A DNA stretch of 64,000 bases from Puccinia triticina (taxonomy: Eukaryota; Basidiomycota; Pucciniomycetes; Pucciniales; Pucciniaceae): positions 992,501-1,056,500 of the forward strand of contig NC_070574.1 of assembly GCF_026914185.1 (NCBI RefSeq), written 5' to 3'. The notes beneath the pieces were generated by a model that did not search any database, was not told the origin of the DNA, and saw nothing but the letters and a program-made list of their open reading frames with translations. The first letter of the stretch is position 1. Every line of letters begins with the position of its first letter. Made by a program: the position numbers and the translations under genes. Positions 46,340 through 56,849 of the stretch are shown in pieces.

Positions 46340-47124
46340 ATGGCCAATATCAATCCAATCAAACTTGACCCCAGTCTTTTTGGATTGGCCGCAACCCCGC
46401 TGAGGCCCAAGGAACAATCCACCAATCAGCCAAAAGCTCCTGTGGTAACTCCCGCCACCGTCAAGCCATCACAAACCCAGAAAAAACAGCCCAACAAAAC
46501 CCCAAAGACCCCTAAGCCATGTGAGAATTCCAGCTTGAGTGAACGGTTTCAAACTCATAAATTGAGCAAGACGTTGGGAGTCTCTAAAACTGCGGAATCA
46601 GGTGAGCAAATGTGAACCTTTTCCGCAGCTAATAATCAAGCGCAGCGGTGTTGTGAAACTGAATTCATCTCACTGATGTGAACAGATCCGGCACTTGCCA
46701 GCAAGATGAGGCATGTGGAAAATCCCGGGCAGCAATCCCTCATCAAGAGAATCTCAGCTAGCACCAAGGGTAAGCGGCCAAGTTCTCAATATGAGTTGAC
46801 CAGATAGTAGCTAACGCTCTATCTTTTTGATCCTAGAAAAAACTGTCAAAGACGACCAGACCAACCGCTCCAATACCGCTCAAAGAGCAGGAAAAATTGT
46901 TGGTAAGAGTGTTGCTTTGCAAAGTCAAAAAGTGTAAACAAAAGGCCTTAGCCGATGCATTGCTGCCTGGTTGCAAATCACATTGCTCAACTACTGCGCC
47001 GTTTCACTAACACTAAGTGAAGGACAACTCAATTCAAAAGAATAGCTCAAGTAAGCACCAGGGGGGAATCCGTGGCACTTCCCACAGAGTGCCATATCGT
47101 AATTCCATCAGACCGGGGGACTGA
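46340..47124 (+). CDS. Basic Lys/Thr/Pro-rich host protein; last exon now ends inside a transposon TIR
   Basis: The exons are 46340-46601, 46686-46769, 46837-46902 and 47018 onward. All introns are phase 1 with GT...AG ends; the third has a CACTAAC branch site. The protein starts MANINPIKLDPSLFGLAATP and is rich in Lys, Thr, Pro and Gln with no known fold, so it is probably an intracellular, disordered protein. At 47055 a TIR element begins in the middle of exon 4. Reading on, 22 codons of the element follow before TGA at 47122-47124. Without the element, exon 4 would run AAG GCC AAG CAG AAA TAT TGA, the last part now lying at 49174-49191. The gene therefore still has an open frame with a changed C-terminus. 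Family not recogn­ised. Confidence 0.65.
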
Positions 47125-49170
47125 TCTCATGCTGGATTTAACCATAGCTCTTGTATAACTTTTTACCCTATGGCAACAATCACTGAAGCCCAATTTATGC
47201 ACAAATATCTGTTGATCAAATGTTTCATTAGGGATCATCTGGAGAGGACAATGTATTTATTTCATGAAGATCCCCATGTTCAACCAATGATGAGGCCGAT
47301 TCTAGGCCCCCTTGGGTAAGACACAATTCAGCTTCTTGATTTGTGATTGAATCAACAAGCACTTTCCAAGCTCCTTTTGAAAAGAAGATATTGGAAGATT
47401 CAATTAGGCATCTTTGTGGACGTATCCACCTTGTATTTATACTACTGTGGCTGGTTGGTTGATTTAAATCATCTCCAAGATTGGAGAGAACATTATTCAA
47501 TCTTGCTTCAGATTTGGAATTTCTAGTTTCAAGTCTCCAGGATTCCTCCTCAAACTGATTCTAAAAAGACTGTCAAGTTGTCAACACCCCTAATGTGTGG
47601 AAAGCTGTGACTTTCTGGTATGCAGAGTGCCCTGACAAGATTAATGGGGACATGATGTGCTTAAATAATGGGATTTAACCGGTGACATTCCCTCAAGATT
47701 GCTGTAGCCGCCACTTTGGATCCAGGGGACACAGGCACCCTTGAAGTTGGACCACACTGTTTTATGATCACCAAAAAACAATCTGGCCCTAATGTCAGTG
47801 TATCAAGTGAGTTCTGACCATGTAGTTTACTTTCCTTCCTTTGGGCTGGATTGGAATTTATTATTGGGTTCTTACAAACAGATGCTCAGAGGTGTGAGGT
47901 CTGATGCAGCTGATCTTCTGTGCAATGCATGTATGTTGGTGCAAAGGTAGTACTATCTGTGTGTGATAGGTTCTTGATCTTACCATGGTGGGCTGCCAGG
48001 TTCAGGGAGAGCCAGCTGTATTGCACCGGATATGTCTTGAATCACTCATCCGCCGTGCAGGTGGGATGGGAGTTGAAGGGTGGATGAACGCTGTGTGATG
48101 TCCACCCTGACGTTCGCGCGAACGTCAGGGTGGACACCTATCACACAGCTGCTTGCGGGGACTCCGGGGCGTTTTCCCCGTGGCCCCCGACCCCGCTCTT
48201 CTTGGCTCACCAGGGTTTCTTGGCCTGCCAAACGTCCTGGACATTGTCCCCAGCCAAGACGGTGTTAGACGCTCAAAGCATGAACCCTCATGCAATGTCT
48301 GAGTGTCCTTGTGGAAAGGAGACCCAACTTGACCCCTGATGCAAAACTGTCACGGAGAATTGCCGTCTCACAGTGCAATCAGCTTGCATGTGATGACTTG
48401 TCCTCACCCCAGCAGCATGCTTGCAAAGATCAATGGAGATCTTCCCCAATCAAGAAGAGTTCACCCAACAGAGGCCTCTGCCTACCGCGAGAGATGTCAC
48501 ACTTTTACACGCAGCATATGTTTTTTACCCATCCCCATCTTTCCGACCTTTTTTAAATTGCTAAATTCTGGTTGGCTCCTTTTGTGGCTGTTGTTAGGTG
48601 CTCCAAACATCACAGCCCATCAGCAACAACCCGGTCATGCATCCTGGCGTTCCTGCACACCCCTCTAGCCTTCTCTTCATCACCACAACACCCAATCAGG
48701 ACCTTCCCAGCAATCCCTCTCTCTCTGAAAACCCCCGGTGAATCATGATCACTTTGACAGACCTTCCTCAGATTATCACCAATTTTGTTCAATTTTTTGA
48801 TTGTGGGTTCAGTAAAGGCTTATGTCAAGAGTAAATTACATACTTGCAAAATGGCTGTTGGCTCAGATTAAGAGCCGCTTGGATCATGAAATGAATTGTT
48901 TTTTCTGTTGATGTACAATGAATACATTTTACCTTTCCTTCCCTACCTTCCAGTAGTTTGGTTGGTTTAATTAATGCAATCAAATTCTACCATGTAATTT
49001 CCTAGTTGCTGATACATTAGTTAAACAAGACATCACTATGAATTCAACATCATATGAACAATCCTTCAGGCATTATTTACAGATGCACAAGCAGTTGACT
49101 TCACAAGAAGTTACTGAAAAAAATTACGGTATGGCACTCTGTGGGAAGTGCCACGGATTCCCCCCTGGTG
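47056..49170. mobile_element. CACTA-like non-autonomous element, TSD AAG
   Basis: TIRs of about 47 bases are nearly identical: CACCAGGGGGGAATCCGTGG... at the left and its inverse at 49124-49170. Flanks are AAG (47053-47055) and AAG (49171-49173). It is 2,115 bp with no transposase-like frame. It shares the CACCAGGGG tip with the element at 12699. It interrupts the last exon of the 46-kb gene, and its removal with one AAG restores a continuous exon. Confidence 0.85.
48100..48135. repeat. 36-bp perfect palindrome near the centre of the 47-kb element
   Basis: GTCCACCCTGACGTTCGC is followed directly by its inverse. The complementarity continues outward, with gaps, to CTGTGTGA / TCACACAG. Its centre (48117/48118) is within about five bases of the element midpoint. 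Confidence 0.8.
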
Positions 49171-49191
49171 AAGGCCAAGCAGAAATATTGA

Positions 49192-49885
49192 AGAGGAAAG
49201 AAATGAAACAACAAGACTGACAGTTTCACGTTCTACTCTCACAAATCTTCATCTAACAGATAGCGCTTGGATCTTTTGTTTTCTTTCTCTCTTTTATTCT
49301 TTCTCTCTCAATCTAGTAGAGATCGGCTCTGGTTCTGTTGAAATTCTGACTCCTTATTCTTACTTATACCTCCTCATGTTGTCTCTGAATTTATTCCTTA
49401 TTGATTTTGTCTTTCTTTAAGCATCACTAGTAAGTTAATAGTACTTCTAGCTCACACCTTGTAGTCCATGAACCCTGAGTAGTAGAGTTATGATAGTCAT
49501 TTATATCTTCATGTGTAGTCTCAAAGAATGTACTTTATTCAATATGGTTTCTTATTCATTTCATCTCAAAACCACAAGTCTGTTGCATGTACATAGTCTA
49601 TTTATATTATAGCATTGTCATGCAAATCAAACCATTGGTTCTCTCCTTTGTTCTCCGCCTCCATACCTGAGCCACATCCAGTGAGAAAAACATTCTCGCT
49701 GCCCCTTTTCTATCCAGTCTCTCAAGACTGTTTCTCCTGCATCGTGCCACTAAAGCCTCGTCGAGAATCATGATTCCAACAGGTTCTGCTCTTAGGTAAA
49801 TCTCATATCCTTAGTTTCTTTCCAATAAAGTCAAATGTAATTCCAATTAGTACAAAGTCTAATTGGAATAAAATCTCTTAGTTCT
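49192..49885. other. No gene recognised; 3' flank of the 46-kb gene
   Basis: T/C-rich sequence (49260-49330) followed by AT-rich sequence. No coding evidence. Confidence 0.45.
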
Positions 49886-50290
49886 TTGTTTTCTTTTAAG
49901 CCAAAGCCAAAAAAGATTGCTCCTCCAAAGGCCTCCTCAAATAAGAAGAAAACTCCAAAAAGTACTCCGGATACCAATGAAGAAGGTTCAGAAAACAACA
50001 ATTCAGAAGACAGCAGAAAAACGGGGAAGAAGGGAAACCATACCTGGACTAACAAGCAGAAGAAATCTCTCCTGTCATTCATCATCAATCAGATTGCTTT
50101 GGGGAAGGGTGTGACAACGGAAATATCAAGTCGGAGGGTTGGACCATGGTGGTGAAAGAGATGACCAATTGATTTGAAATGGATTTCACCGCCAAACAGC
50201 TCAAGAATCAGAAAGGCTCCATCCAAAAACTCTACATTGATCAGAAGTTTCTCCTTGCTCAGTCAGGTTTTGGCCATATTGCATGTTCAT
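49886..50290 (+). pseudogene. Myb/SANT-like DNA-binding domain relic
   Basis: A Lys/Ser-rich head (KKKTPKSTPDTNEEGS) precedes HTWTNKQKKSLLSFIINQIALGKG. After a frameshift near 50110 the domain continues as GWTMVVKEMTN, a TGA at 50170-50172, then FTAKQLKNQKGSIQKLYIDQ and AQSGFG. The W...LL...G, W, F/QLKN and SGFG landmarks match the Myb/SANT-like (Myb_DNA-bind_3) family, common in fungal genes derived from Harbinger-type transposons. Frameshift and stop make this a relic. Confidence 0.55.
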
Positions 50291-50599
50291 AGCTGCAATT
50301 CCTGTGGGTTCAGAGAGAATACAAATTAAGATGGTATGGTTGGGAAAATGAGAGCTCACAACTTCCTGCACCTGTGATAGCAACTATTTGGGTTGATCTG
50401 AAATTTTCCAGTAAGCAGTTGTATCAGAAAGTCTTTCCAGATCCCCCTGGACCATCATTAAAGAAGCAAGCAGGTTGTTCTGAATAACATGCATTGATGA
50501 TCTGATCAAAGGCTGATCTCTGCTTATTATTCAAATGATTTGCATTGTTATAAAGTTGAGATATCCACACGTTGAAGACCATTTTGTAAAATGATTGGA

Positions 50600-50797
50600 T
50601 TGATCACTTCAATCATCTGATTTGTCATGAGTGCATCATCTTGAAATCCCTGATGGATCTCCAGTCTTCAGTCATGTAATGGTAGGAGGAATTCCATAAA
50701 CACAGAGGGTATGAAGGTTGAAATGTTGCTATAAGTATGCCAAATAAATTTTGCAAATAAGTTGGCATCATTGTTTCATTTGCTTCAGCTATTGTGG
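50600..50797 (-). pseudogene. Helitron helicase relic (minus strand), downstream half
   Basis: The minus strand encodes TIAEANETMMPTYLQNLFGILIATF and PLCLWNSSYHYMTEDW, matching the linker of Helitron helicases where L..LF..ILL.. and P..LW precede the helicase core. It continues directly from 53176-53690 once the inserted TIR element is removed. It stops at about 50625. Confidence 0.65.
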
Positions 50798-50993
50798 CAA
50801 CGGTGTAACCATTACGATACATTGAGCGTATTGGGTAAAAGTTTTTCATTGAAGATGCATACCTACATGTCCAATTTTTTGTTTTTGGCTGTTATGGTAT
50901 GGATAATGGCTAAAAACAAAAAATTGGACATGTAGGTATGCATCTTCAATGAAAAACGTTTACCATGTAAAAATGGTAGACAAATTACTTTAT

Positions 50994-53098
50994 TGTAACA
51001 GTTATTTAACAAAAGAATTCAATAAAAGTAATACACTTGAAAAATAGAACCACAACGGTTAGATCTTGTTAAGCTATGACTATTTAATGATAATGAAAAG
51101 AAATACCTAAAAGAAAGAACCGGTGCGAAATCAAATCTTGACCAAGAACAACAATTGGCGACAGCAAGTACACGGAGATATCACAACGTAATAGCCTGGA
51201 AGAAATATCAAGTTGATTGTCAACACTCGGTGTCCCCAGATGTTGCAGATAAGAAGCATAAAGTCACTACTTGCCCAGAGACTAAAACTAGCTCCTCCTG
51301 AGTACTTAGAGTCGATGATGGTTGAGCTTGATGGTTGATTTGATCAAAGAGGTCTGTTTGATTGAGATTGTCTTTGAGTAAACTGGGTAGTCAATGGTTG
51401 AATCACAAGTGATTGATCGAGGAATTGAGATGCGGGAAAGAGTCGCTGAAGAAAACAGAAAAGGGAAGAGTAAAGTTGTTGGTGAGATGATGGTTGCTGA
51501 TCAGAGATCTCAGAGGCGGAAGTCCGATTGATTGCCATATACCATATGCATGACCGCATGCATAAACTAAAACAAAACTCAATTTTTGGGTTTACGCAAC
51601 ACTCCTCCTAAACACGCACATTGAGTAAATGTAATTGTTTGCACGCTTCTTGGGGTTTGATTTTGCCAAGAGGTTTGGTCAAGGCATCCGCAATCATGTC
51701 AATGGTCGAGATTTGCTGAATCCGCAGAACGTTCATGATCATGAGTTGGCAAACATATTGAAAGCGGATTTCAATATGTTTTGTGTTTGGATTCAGCTGA
51801 GCTTCTTTACTTATTGTCACAGCGCCTGAGTTGTTGTTGAAAATGATTGGAGGATCAACGGATATGTTCAATGAGGTACACAAATTTGACATCCATCGCA
51901 GCTGTTTTGCGCATTTGTTGACCGCGATGAACTCGGCTTCAGTCGTGGATTGAGCAACAACAGATTGTTTTTTCGTAGTCCACAAAATCGGATTGCCGAA
52001 AAAAGTGATTACATAGCCTGACATTGATTTTTTAGTAACTAACAAAGTTCCATAATCCGCGTCGGCCCATCCACATAAAGCATTGGTTTGTTGTCCTTTT
52101 TTAAAATGAATGCCAACATCGGCCGAGCCTTGAATATATCGAAGAAGATGCTTGATCAAAGACAAGTGGCATAAGGAAGGGGAAGATGCAAATTGAGCTA
52201 AGATATTTACTGTGAATGCTATATCTGGACGAGTGTGAAGAGCCAGATAATTGAGCATTCCCATAGCTTTTTGCATCGTTTTAACATCAAAAGGAGCAGA
52301 ATCTGAAGCCACAACACGATGAAAATTCATCGGTGACGATGCTTTCACAGAAGTCAAATCGGACATTCCAAACTTGTCGAGGATCTTATGCGCAAAATCC
52401 GACTGATGAACTAGTAATGAGCCATCTGTACGCCAGTCAAAGGTATAGCCAAGATGTTGATTCGGGCGTTCTTTCACCTTGAGCACGTACGATTTTTTTA
52501 AATTGTCGAGAAAAGAAAGAATTACCCTGCGAGAACGTCCGACAACTAGTCCATCATCGACGTGCATATGTAGGAGAATTGAATTATCGACATTATGAAA
52601 TAATGAATCATCCAAGATCGACGATTCAAAACCAATAGACTTCAGGGTCGAAACTAAGTGGGCCTTCCACATTCGTGGAGCTTGTTTTGTACCATAAAGA
52701 GACTTGTTCAGCTTCCAAACCCAGCCTTTTTTCGCAGGATCCGGATCTTCAAAACCAAGGACTTGGGATACATAGATTGATGCATCGATGTTGCCATACA
52801 AAAACGCCGTTTCAACATCAAATTGAAAAACAAACATTTGGTTGTTCACTGCGAGAGAAAGCATCATTTTGAGCAATTCATTCCGCGCAACAGACAAATA
52901 TGTTTCAAAATAATGTAACATATGTTCTTGATGATTTCCAAAAACGACCCAACGGGCTTTGAGTCGGATAACCTCTTTGAATTTTTTGAGTTTCTTTGTC
53001 AGGAGCCACATACCGCCAATGGTCTTGTTGTCCGAAGGAGGCGGAGCAAGCGTACCAGTATTTTTTGATTGCAGAGAGTTGAATTCTGTAGATAGTGC
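50994..53098 (-). mobile_element. 5'-truncated copia element C
   Basis: The minus strand carries RT-RNase H coding sequence, then a polypurine tract (TAGGAGGAG, 51610-51602) and a 3' LTR beginning TGTTGCGTAAAC at 51601. The LTR probably ends with CTGTTACA near 50994, about 608 bp. Gag, protease and integrase are missing. Confidence 0.6.
51608..53098 (-). pseudogene. copia RT-RNase H
   Basis: The frame is open from the truncation edge to the stop at 51608. It has LKARWVVFGNHQ, the palm motif VFQFDVETAFLYGNID, KLNKSLYGTKQAPRMW, the catalytic MHVDDGLVVG, HTRPDIAFTVNILAQF, the RNase H segment CGWADADYGT and QSVVAQSTTEAEFIAV, and the C-terminal MIADALTKPL. All RT-RNase H motifs of copia are present without stops, but the N-terminal polyprotein is lost, so it cannot be expressed normally. 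Confidence 0.85.
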
Positions 53099-53175
53099 TT
53101 GGACATGTAGGTATGCATCTTCAATGAAAAATGTTTACCCAATACGCTCAATGTATCGTAATGGTTACACCGTTG

Positions 53176-53690
53176 ATTGTGGCTTCCAAATAATGATCAT
53201 TTTCCAACAGACCCTGGGCCAAAGAAGCTGAACAAAACCTGTTATAAATTTGTCTTCAAAATGTACAAAGATCCTCAAGAGAGGTTGCACCAGTGACATG
53301 ATTGAGTAGTAGCCATAAATGCCATATTTCTGAATCAGAAGGATAAACTGCAGAAATTCTACCAATTCAAAAACCACTCTGCCTTGGCTTCCATTCTTTG
53401 CTTTTGGGGTGCCATGTATAGTACTGGAAGTCAAAACAAATTATAGAGAGATAAGTTGCAGATAGTTTGCAAGAGAAAATCCTCCAGCATGCTTCTGGAG
53501 CTGCTACCCATCAAGAATATCTGAATCTAGTCACCCCATCAATATCTTCTTCAACATCCAAGGCTGGTTTATCAGGATATTTGTACAGGTATTTGAATGC
53601 ACAAATTTCTACATTGATGTGACAGTGAAATTTGGCAGATAAGTATGAATTGGAGGGCATGACCCAGCAGTTTTCAATGATAAAGTGGTT
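53176..53690 (-). pseudogene. Helitron Rep-helicase relic (minus strand), upstream half
   Basis: The minus strand reads KFHCHINVEICAFKYLYKY (the Rep region with its Tyr pair), then ALDVEEDIDGVTRFRYS, a TGA at 53513-53511, WVAAPEACWRIF and CKLSATY, then in other frames WHPKSKEWKPRQ, and finally SASLAQGLLENDHYLEA up to the insertion edge. These are signature segments of fungal Helitron proteins. Several frameshifts and the stop show decay. The stop falls where Helitrons have Arg before WVAAPEACWR. Confidence 0.7.
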
Positions 53691-53763
53691 ATTTCCTCTT
53701 CAGATTGTTGGCTCATTGTAAATTCTCCTGTAAAACTGGTAAGAATTTTCATTCGTTAGAATT

Positions 53764-54255
53764 TCAGAGGTGTTGATTTTGGGATTGTTGTTGTGGGTGT
53801 TGTTGAAATTGCATTTGATTTGGTTTTCTTGCATAATGTTTGGGAAAATGAACATCTGGATTAGAAAACCCTCTTGAAAATTGTTGTGATGGAATGGGAA
53901 AATGAAAATCAGGGTTATAAACCCTTCTTGAAGTGTGTTGTGATGGTATGTATTCTCTAAAGTGGCTGGTCTGATGATTACAAAAGTGGCTGTTCTGTTG
54001 ATTATCAAAGTGGCGGGTCTGTTGATTACCAAAGTTGTTGTCCAAAATTGATCCTGTCCTGGTAGTTTTGTGTACATGAAGATTATCTAGATCATTATAA
54101 ATATGGGAAATCTTGTTAAACCACCTCTTTTTTGGTATTGTGAAAAGAAAATGAAGGGTAAGAAGATGCTGCAAAATAATGTTGTGTTTCTCTGAATCTA
54201 GCTTGCTGTTCCGCAGCATAAGCTCTTCTCAATTGTTCATTGGATTGTTGCATTT
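53764..54255 (-). CDS. Doubtful Asn/Gln/His-rich protein
   Basis: The minus strand opens with MQQSNEQLRRAYAAEQQARF at about 54252, then changes frame (a short GT...AG intron is possible near 54130-54085) into NNFGNQQTRHFDNQQNSHF and imperfect repeats ending QQHPQQQSQNQHL. It is low complexity with no known domain. Overlapping frames are also open, so this may be chance or a decayed gene. Confidence 0.25.
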
Positions 54256-54431
54256 TTGCAATGAAAAAAGCAAAGGATTATAATCAGAACGGGGAATTTA
54301 ATTGAGGTGTGATGAGGAGAATAGTAGTGGGTGGTGTCTGATGAGTGGATTGGTTGGGGGAACTAACAGCACATTGGGTTGATTTTTTTTTTTATAATTT
54401 GTTAAATTGAAGGTTCAGATGGGTACAATCA

Positions 54432-54678
54432 CACTGCAAAAAAAACTGTGTCAACTGTGAGCAGTTGACATGCGGTAACTCTGAGGAAGCTTGTGGTGTT
54501 ACACCAGCCTTACTCAAGGTTTGACTCAACCCAAGCTTCAATGCACAGTCACTGTACACCTTGCACAGTGACTGTACCAACAAAGACACTTGTGCATTCA
54601 GGTGGAGTTACAATGGCAGCTTGGCTTGAGTATCCTGCATGTCAACTGCAAGCAGTTGACCAAGTTTTTTTTGCAGTG
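54432..54678. mobile_element. CACTG-ended MITE, TSD TCA
   Basis: Ends are CACTGCAAAAAAAACT and its inverse, flanked by TCA (54429-54431) and TCA (54679-54681). Just inside, GTCAACTG.GAGCAGTTGAC forms a second palindrome at each end. CACTG ends with a 3-bp duplication fit a non-autonomous CACTA element. Confidence 0.75.
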
Positions 54679-54873
54679 TCAGCCATTTTCAAGGTTATAG
54701 ATGTGTAACCAAGTTCAATGAAGCTGATTGCTCCAACAGACTTGGTTGTTGGTGTGCAGGCAATTCTGATGAAGCAGAATTGTTGTGGAAGTGGTTATCA
54801 ATGACATTGAAGATGATTACCCATGTGGATGTCTGTCCAAGCAATCTGCACATCCCCAAGGGAACACTGAACA

Positions 54874-54945
54874 GAGTCAAAGCAAGTCCGTTGAACGGAG
54901 TCAAAGCAAGTCCGTTGAATGGAGTCAAAGCAAGTCCGTTGAGCG
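54874..54945 (+). repeat. Three 24-bp tandem repeats
   Basis: Unit GAGTCAAAGCAAGTCCGTTG plus four bases, three near-perfect copies and partial edges. All frames stay open through it because the unit is a multiple of three, so the surrounding open frames are not evidence for a gene. Confidence 0.8.
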
Positions 54946-55578
54946 GAGTTGGTTACAGGGATGGAGTACAAATTTATGGGGCCCTTCCAGCAGACTTGGA
55001 GTTTTCAAGTCAGTCTTGATGGCCGTAGTCCTCCAGAGAGCGCGAGTATGCCTCGCCAAGGTGAAGCTGCTCCAACTTCACCCAATGGCTGGTATAAATT
55101 GTACACCCAAGCCATTGACAATCAAGCGGAGGACTGCCTCCCCCCATGACATCTGTTAGAATTTGTTCAAGCAATCTGCTTGAACGGCTGGGCTATAGAT
55201 TTCTCACCCTGTCCGTTCAAGCAGAATCATTGATCAGCATCAATGATCAAACGGACTTGGTTAATACAAAAAGAAAATCGACGCCGGTGTTACATGCATA
55301 CCGACGCCAGCGTTACTTGCATGACAGAAATTTGTACAGGATACCGGCGCCGGCGTTACTCGCATGACAGATAGTTGGACTGTTTTTTTGGCCCCCAGAG
55401 GCCATTTCTTTAGTTATATGTAGATTTAGGACTGAGAGAAAAGGCCAAAAACACCAATTTTGATGAATGTTCCCATAGCTCCCTCACCTTGGAGGATTCC
55501 AACATTTTTCTGGATCAGATGAAATATCAACATCTTGTCTAATTTTTGATGCATTAATATCATCATAAGTCCTCCTGC

Positions 55579-55919
55579 CAACGGTGAAACAGATACTATA
55601 CAACACAGTATCTTCAGACACTTGTGTATTGTATCTGTTGAAAAATACAAAATTGTAAATAAAAATGTATTGTATCTGCCTGAAGATACAATACCGTAGT
55701 ATTGTATCAATAAAGTATTGAAACATTATTTTCTTGTTTTTGGCCACTGTTGACTGTATACAGAAAAACTATCAAAAAACATAAAAATACAGTATCTTGT
55801 ATTGGGCTGTATTTGCAACAAGATACCAAAGTTTGAATACATTTGTATAGTATTGGTCTTTGAATACAATACAAATACAGGCAGATATAGATACATGTAT
55901 TGTATTCTTTTCACCGTTG
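55579..55919. mobile_element. 341-bp MITE with 7-bp TSD (CTCCTGC)
   Basis: Starts CAACGGTGAAACAGATAC and ends GTATTCTTTTCACCGTTG. Flanks are CTCCTGC (55572-55578) and CTCCTGC (55920-55926). The interior is rich in GATACAATAC and its inverse. Same terminal octamer and same duplication length as the element at 50798. Confidence 0.8.
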
Positions 55920-56392
55920 CTCCTGCCTTTCTCACAATGATCCATCAAAGATGGTGGCCGCTGGCAAAAGCCAACCCGGAGATTGTAATTAAAACAGCAC
56001 TTTTAGTCCAAATCCATACACTTGCCTTGGGGAAAAAAATTGACAGTGAACCAGGACTTGCTGCTCTGACAGATCTGAGAATGTCAAAAAGCCTCAGGAT
56101 GCGCGTGGGAACATGCATTTTTGGCTGTTCACTCCAAATCCCAAGGGAGCCAGTTTGAAAAACAGCTGATCCATTTCTGTTCTAGCCAGGATGGGTTTTT
56201 TGCGTTTACAATCCTTCTATCTCAAGTTTGGGAAGGAGAAAAATACACTGGAAGGTGGCTGGAGATAGCCACGCTTCTGATGAGTCTTGGTGTAAGTGTA
56301 CGGGGTAATTACAAAAAGACAGCACCATACAGGGACCTTAGCACACAAAGGATTTTGGGCATAACTCTCAGGCCAAAATCACCTGCAAGGCA

Positions 56393-56447
56393 TAAGTCCC
56401 TCCCAGAGGGAGGCCTTCGCCGTTCGGCCTCCCTCGGGAGGGACTTA
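56393..56447. repeat. GC-rich hairpin with about 22-bp arms
   Basis: TAAGTCCCTCCCAGAGGGAGG pairs with CCTCCCTCGGGAGGGACTTA, with one bulge and a loop of about ten bases. The flank GTTAAGTTGAGC resembles the arm of the hairpin repeat at 61617-61747. Confidence 0.7.
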
Positions 56448-56849
56448 AGTTAAGTTGAGCCCGCCATGGGGTTTTTGGAACAAAACTGTGGAAAAGTCAG
56501 CCTTGATTACGTCAGCGCGAGAGAAAGCCAATGGTCGGCAATTAGCGCAGGTCAAGTTGCCAACCCCAGCTCGACTATCAACAAATACCTCACACGCACA
56601 CGAAGGGCGGAAAACGAGAACGATGTCAACGTAAGGATGCCCTTGATTCCTTGTTCTTGGTCTGGAAACCGGTTACAAACATGTCGGGAACTGACCTCCT
56701 TCTTCCCCTTATCTTGTGACTGAACAGATTGACAATTGGTACTAACCTCAAACTCGAAGCTTCTACCTCCCGGAGACCATTCTTCGAGCCCATTAATGAT
56801 ACACATTCTGCTAGGTCAGCTCGTTTCCCAGTCCCCTTTGTAGCAAAGA

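Larger units (their letters stand above)
50798..53175. mobile_element. TIR element with 7-bp TSD (ATTGTGG) carrying a copia insertion
   Basis: Ends are CAACGGTGTAACCATTACGA and its inverse; the TIR spans about 77 bases. Flanks are ATTGTGG (50791-50797) and ATTGTGG (53176-53182). The left TIR is followed by an inverted copy of its inner part, forming a hairpin of about 45-bp arms (50845-50955). A 41-bp direct repeat (50924-50964 and 53099-53139) brackets the copia piece, so the original element was a palindromic MITE of about 200 bp. It sits inside a minus-strand Helitron relic whose frame rejoins when it is removed. The 55579 element has the same ends and TSD length. Confidence 0.75.

Noticed and set aside
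47125..49123. A transposase gene inside the 47-kb TIR element
   Set aside because: Only short frames are present and none has DDE or zinc-finger motifs; the element is non-autonomous.
54785..55159. ORFs of 79-124 codons in several frames
   Set aside because: They stay open because of a 24-bp tandem repeat whose unit is a multiple of three.
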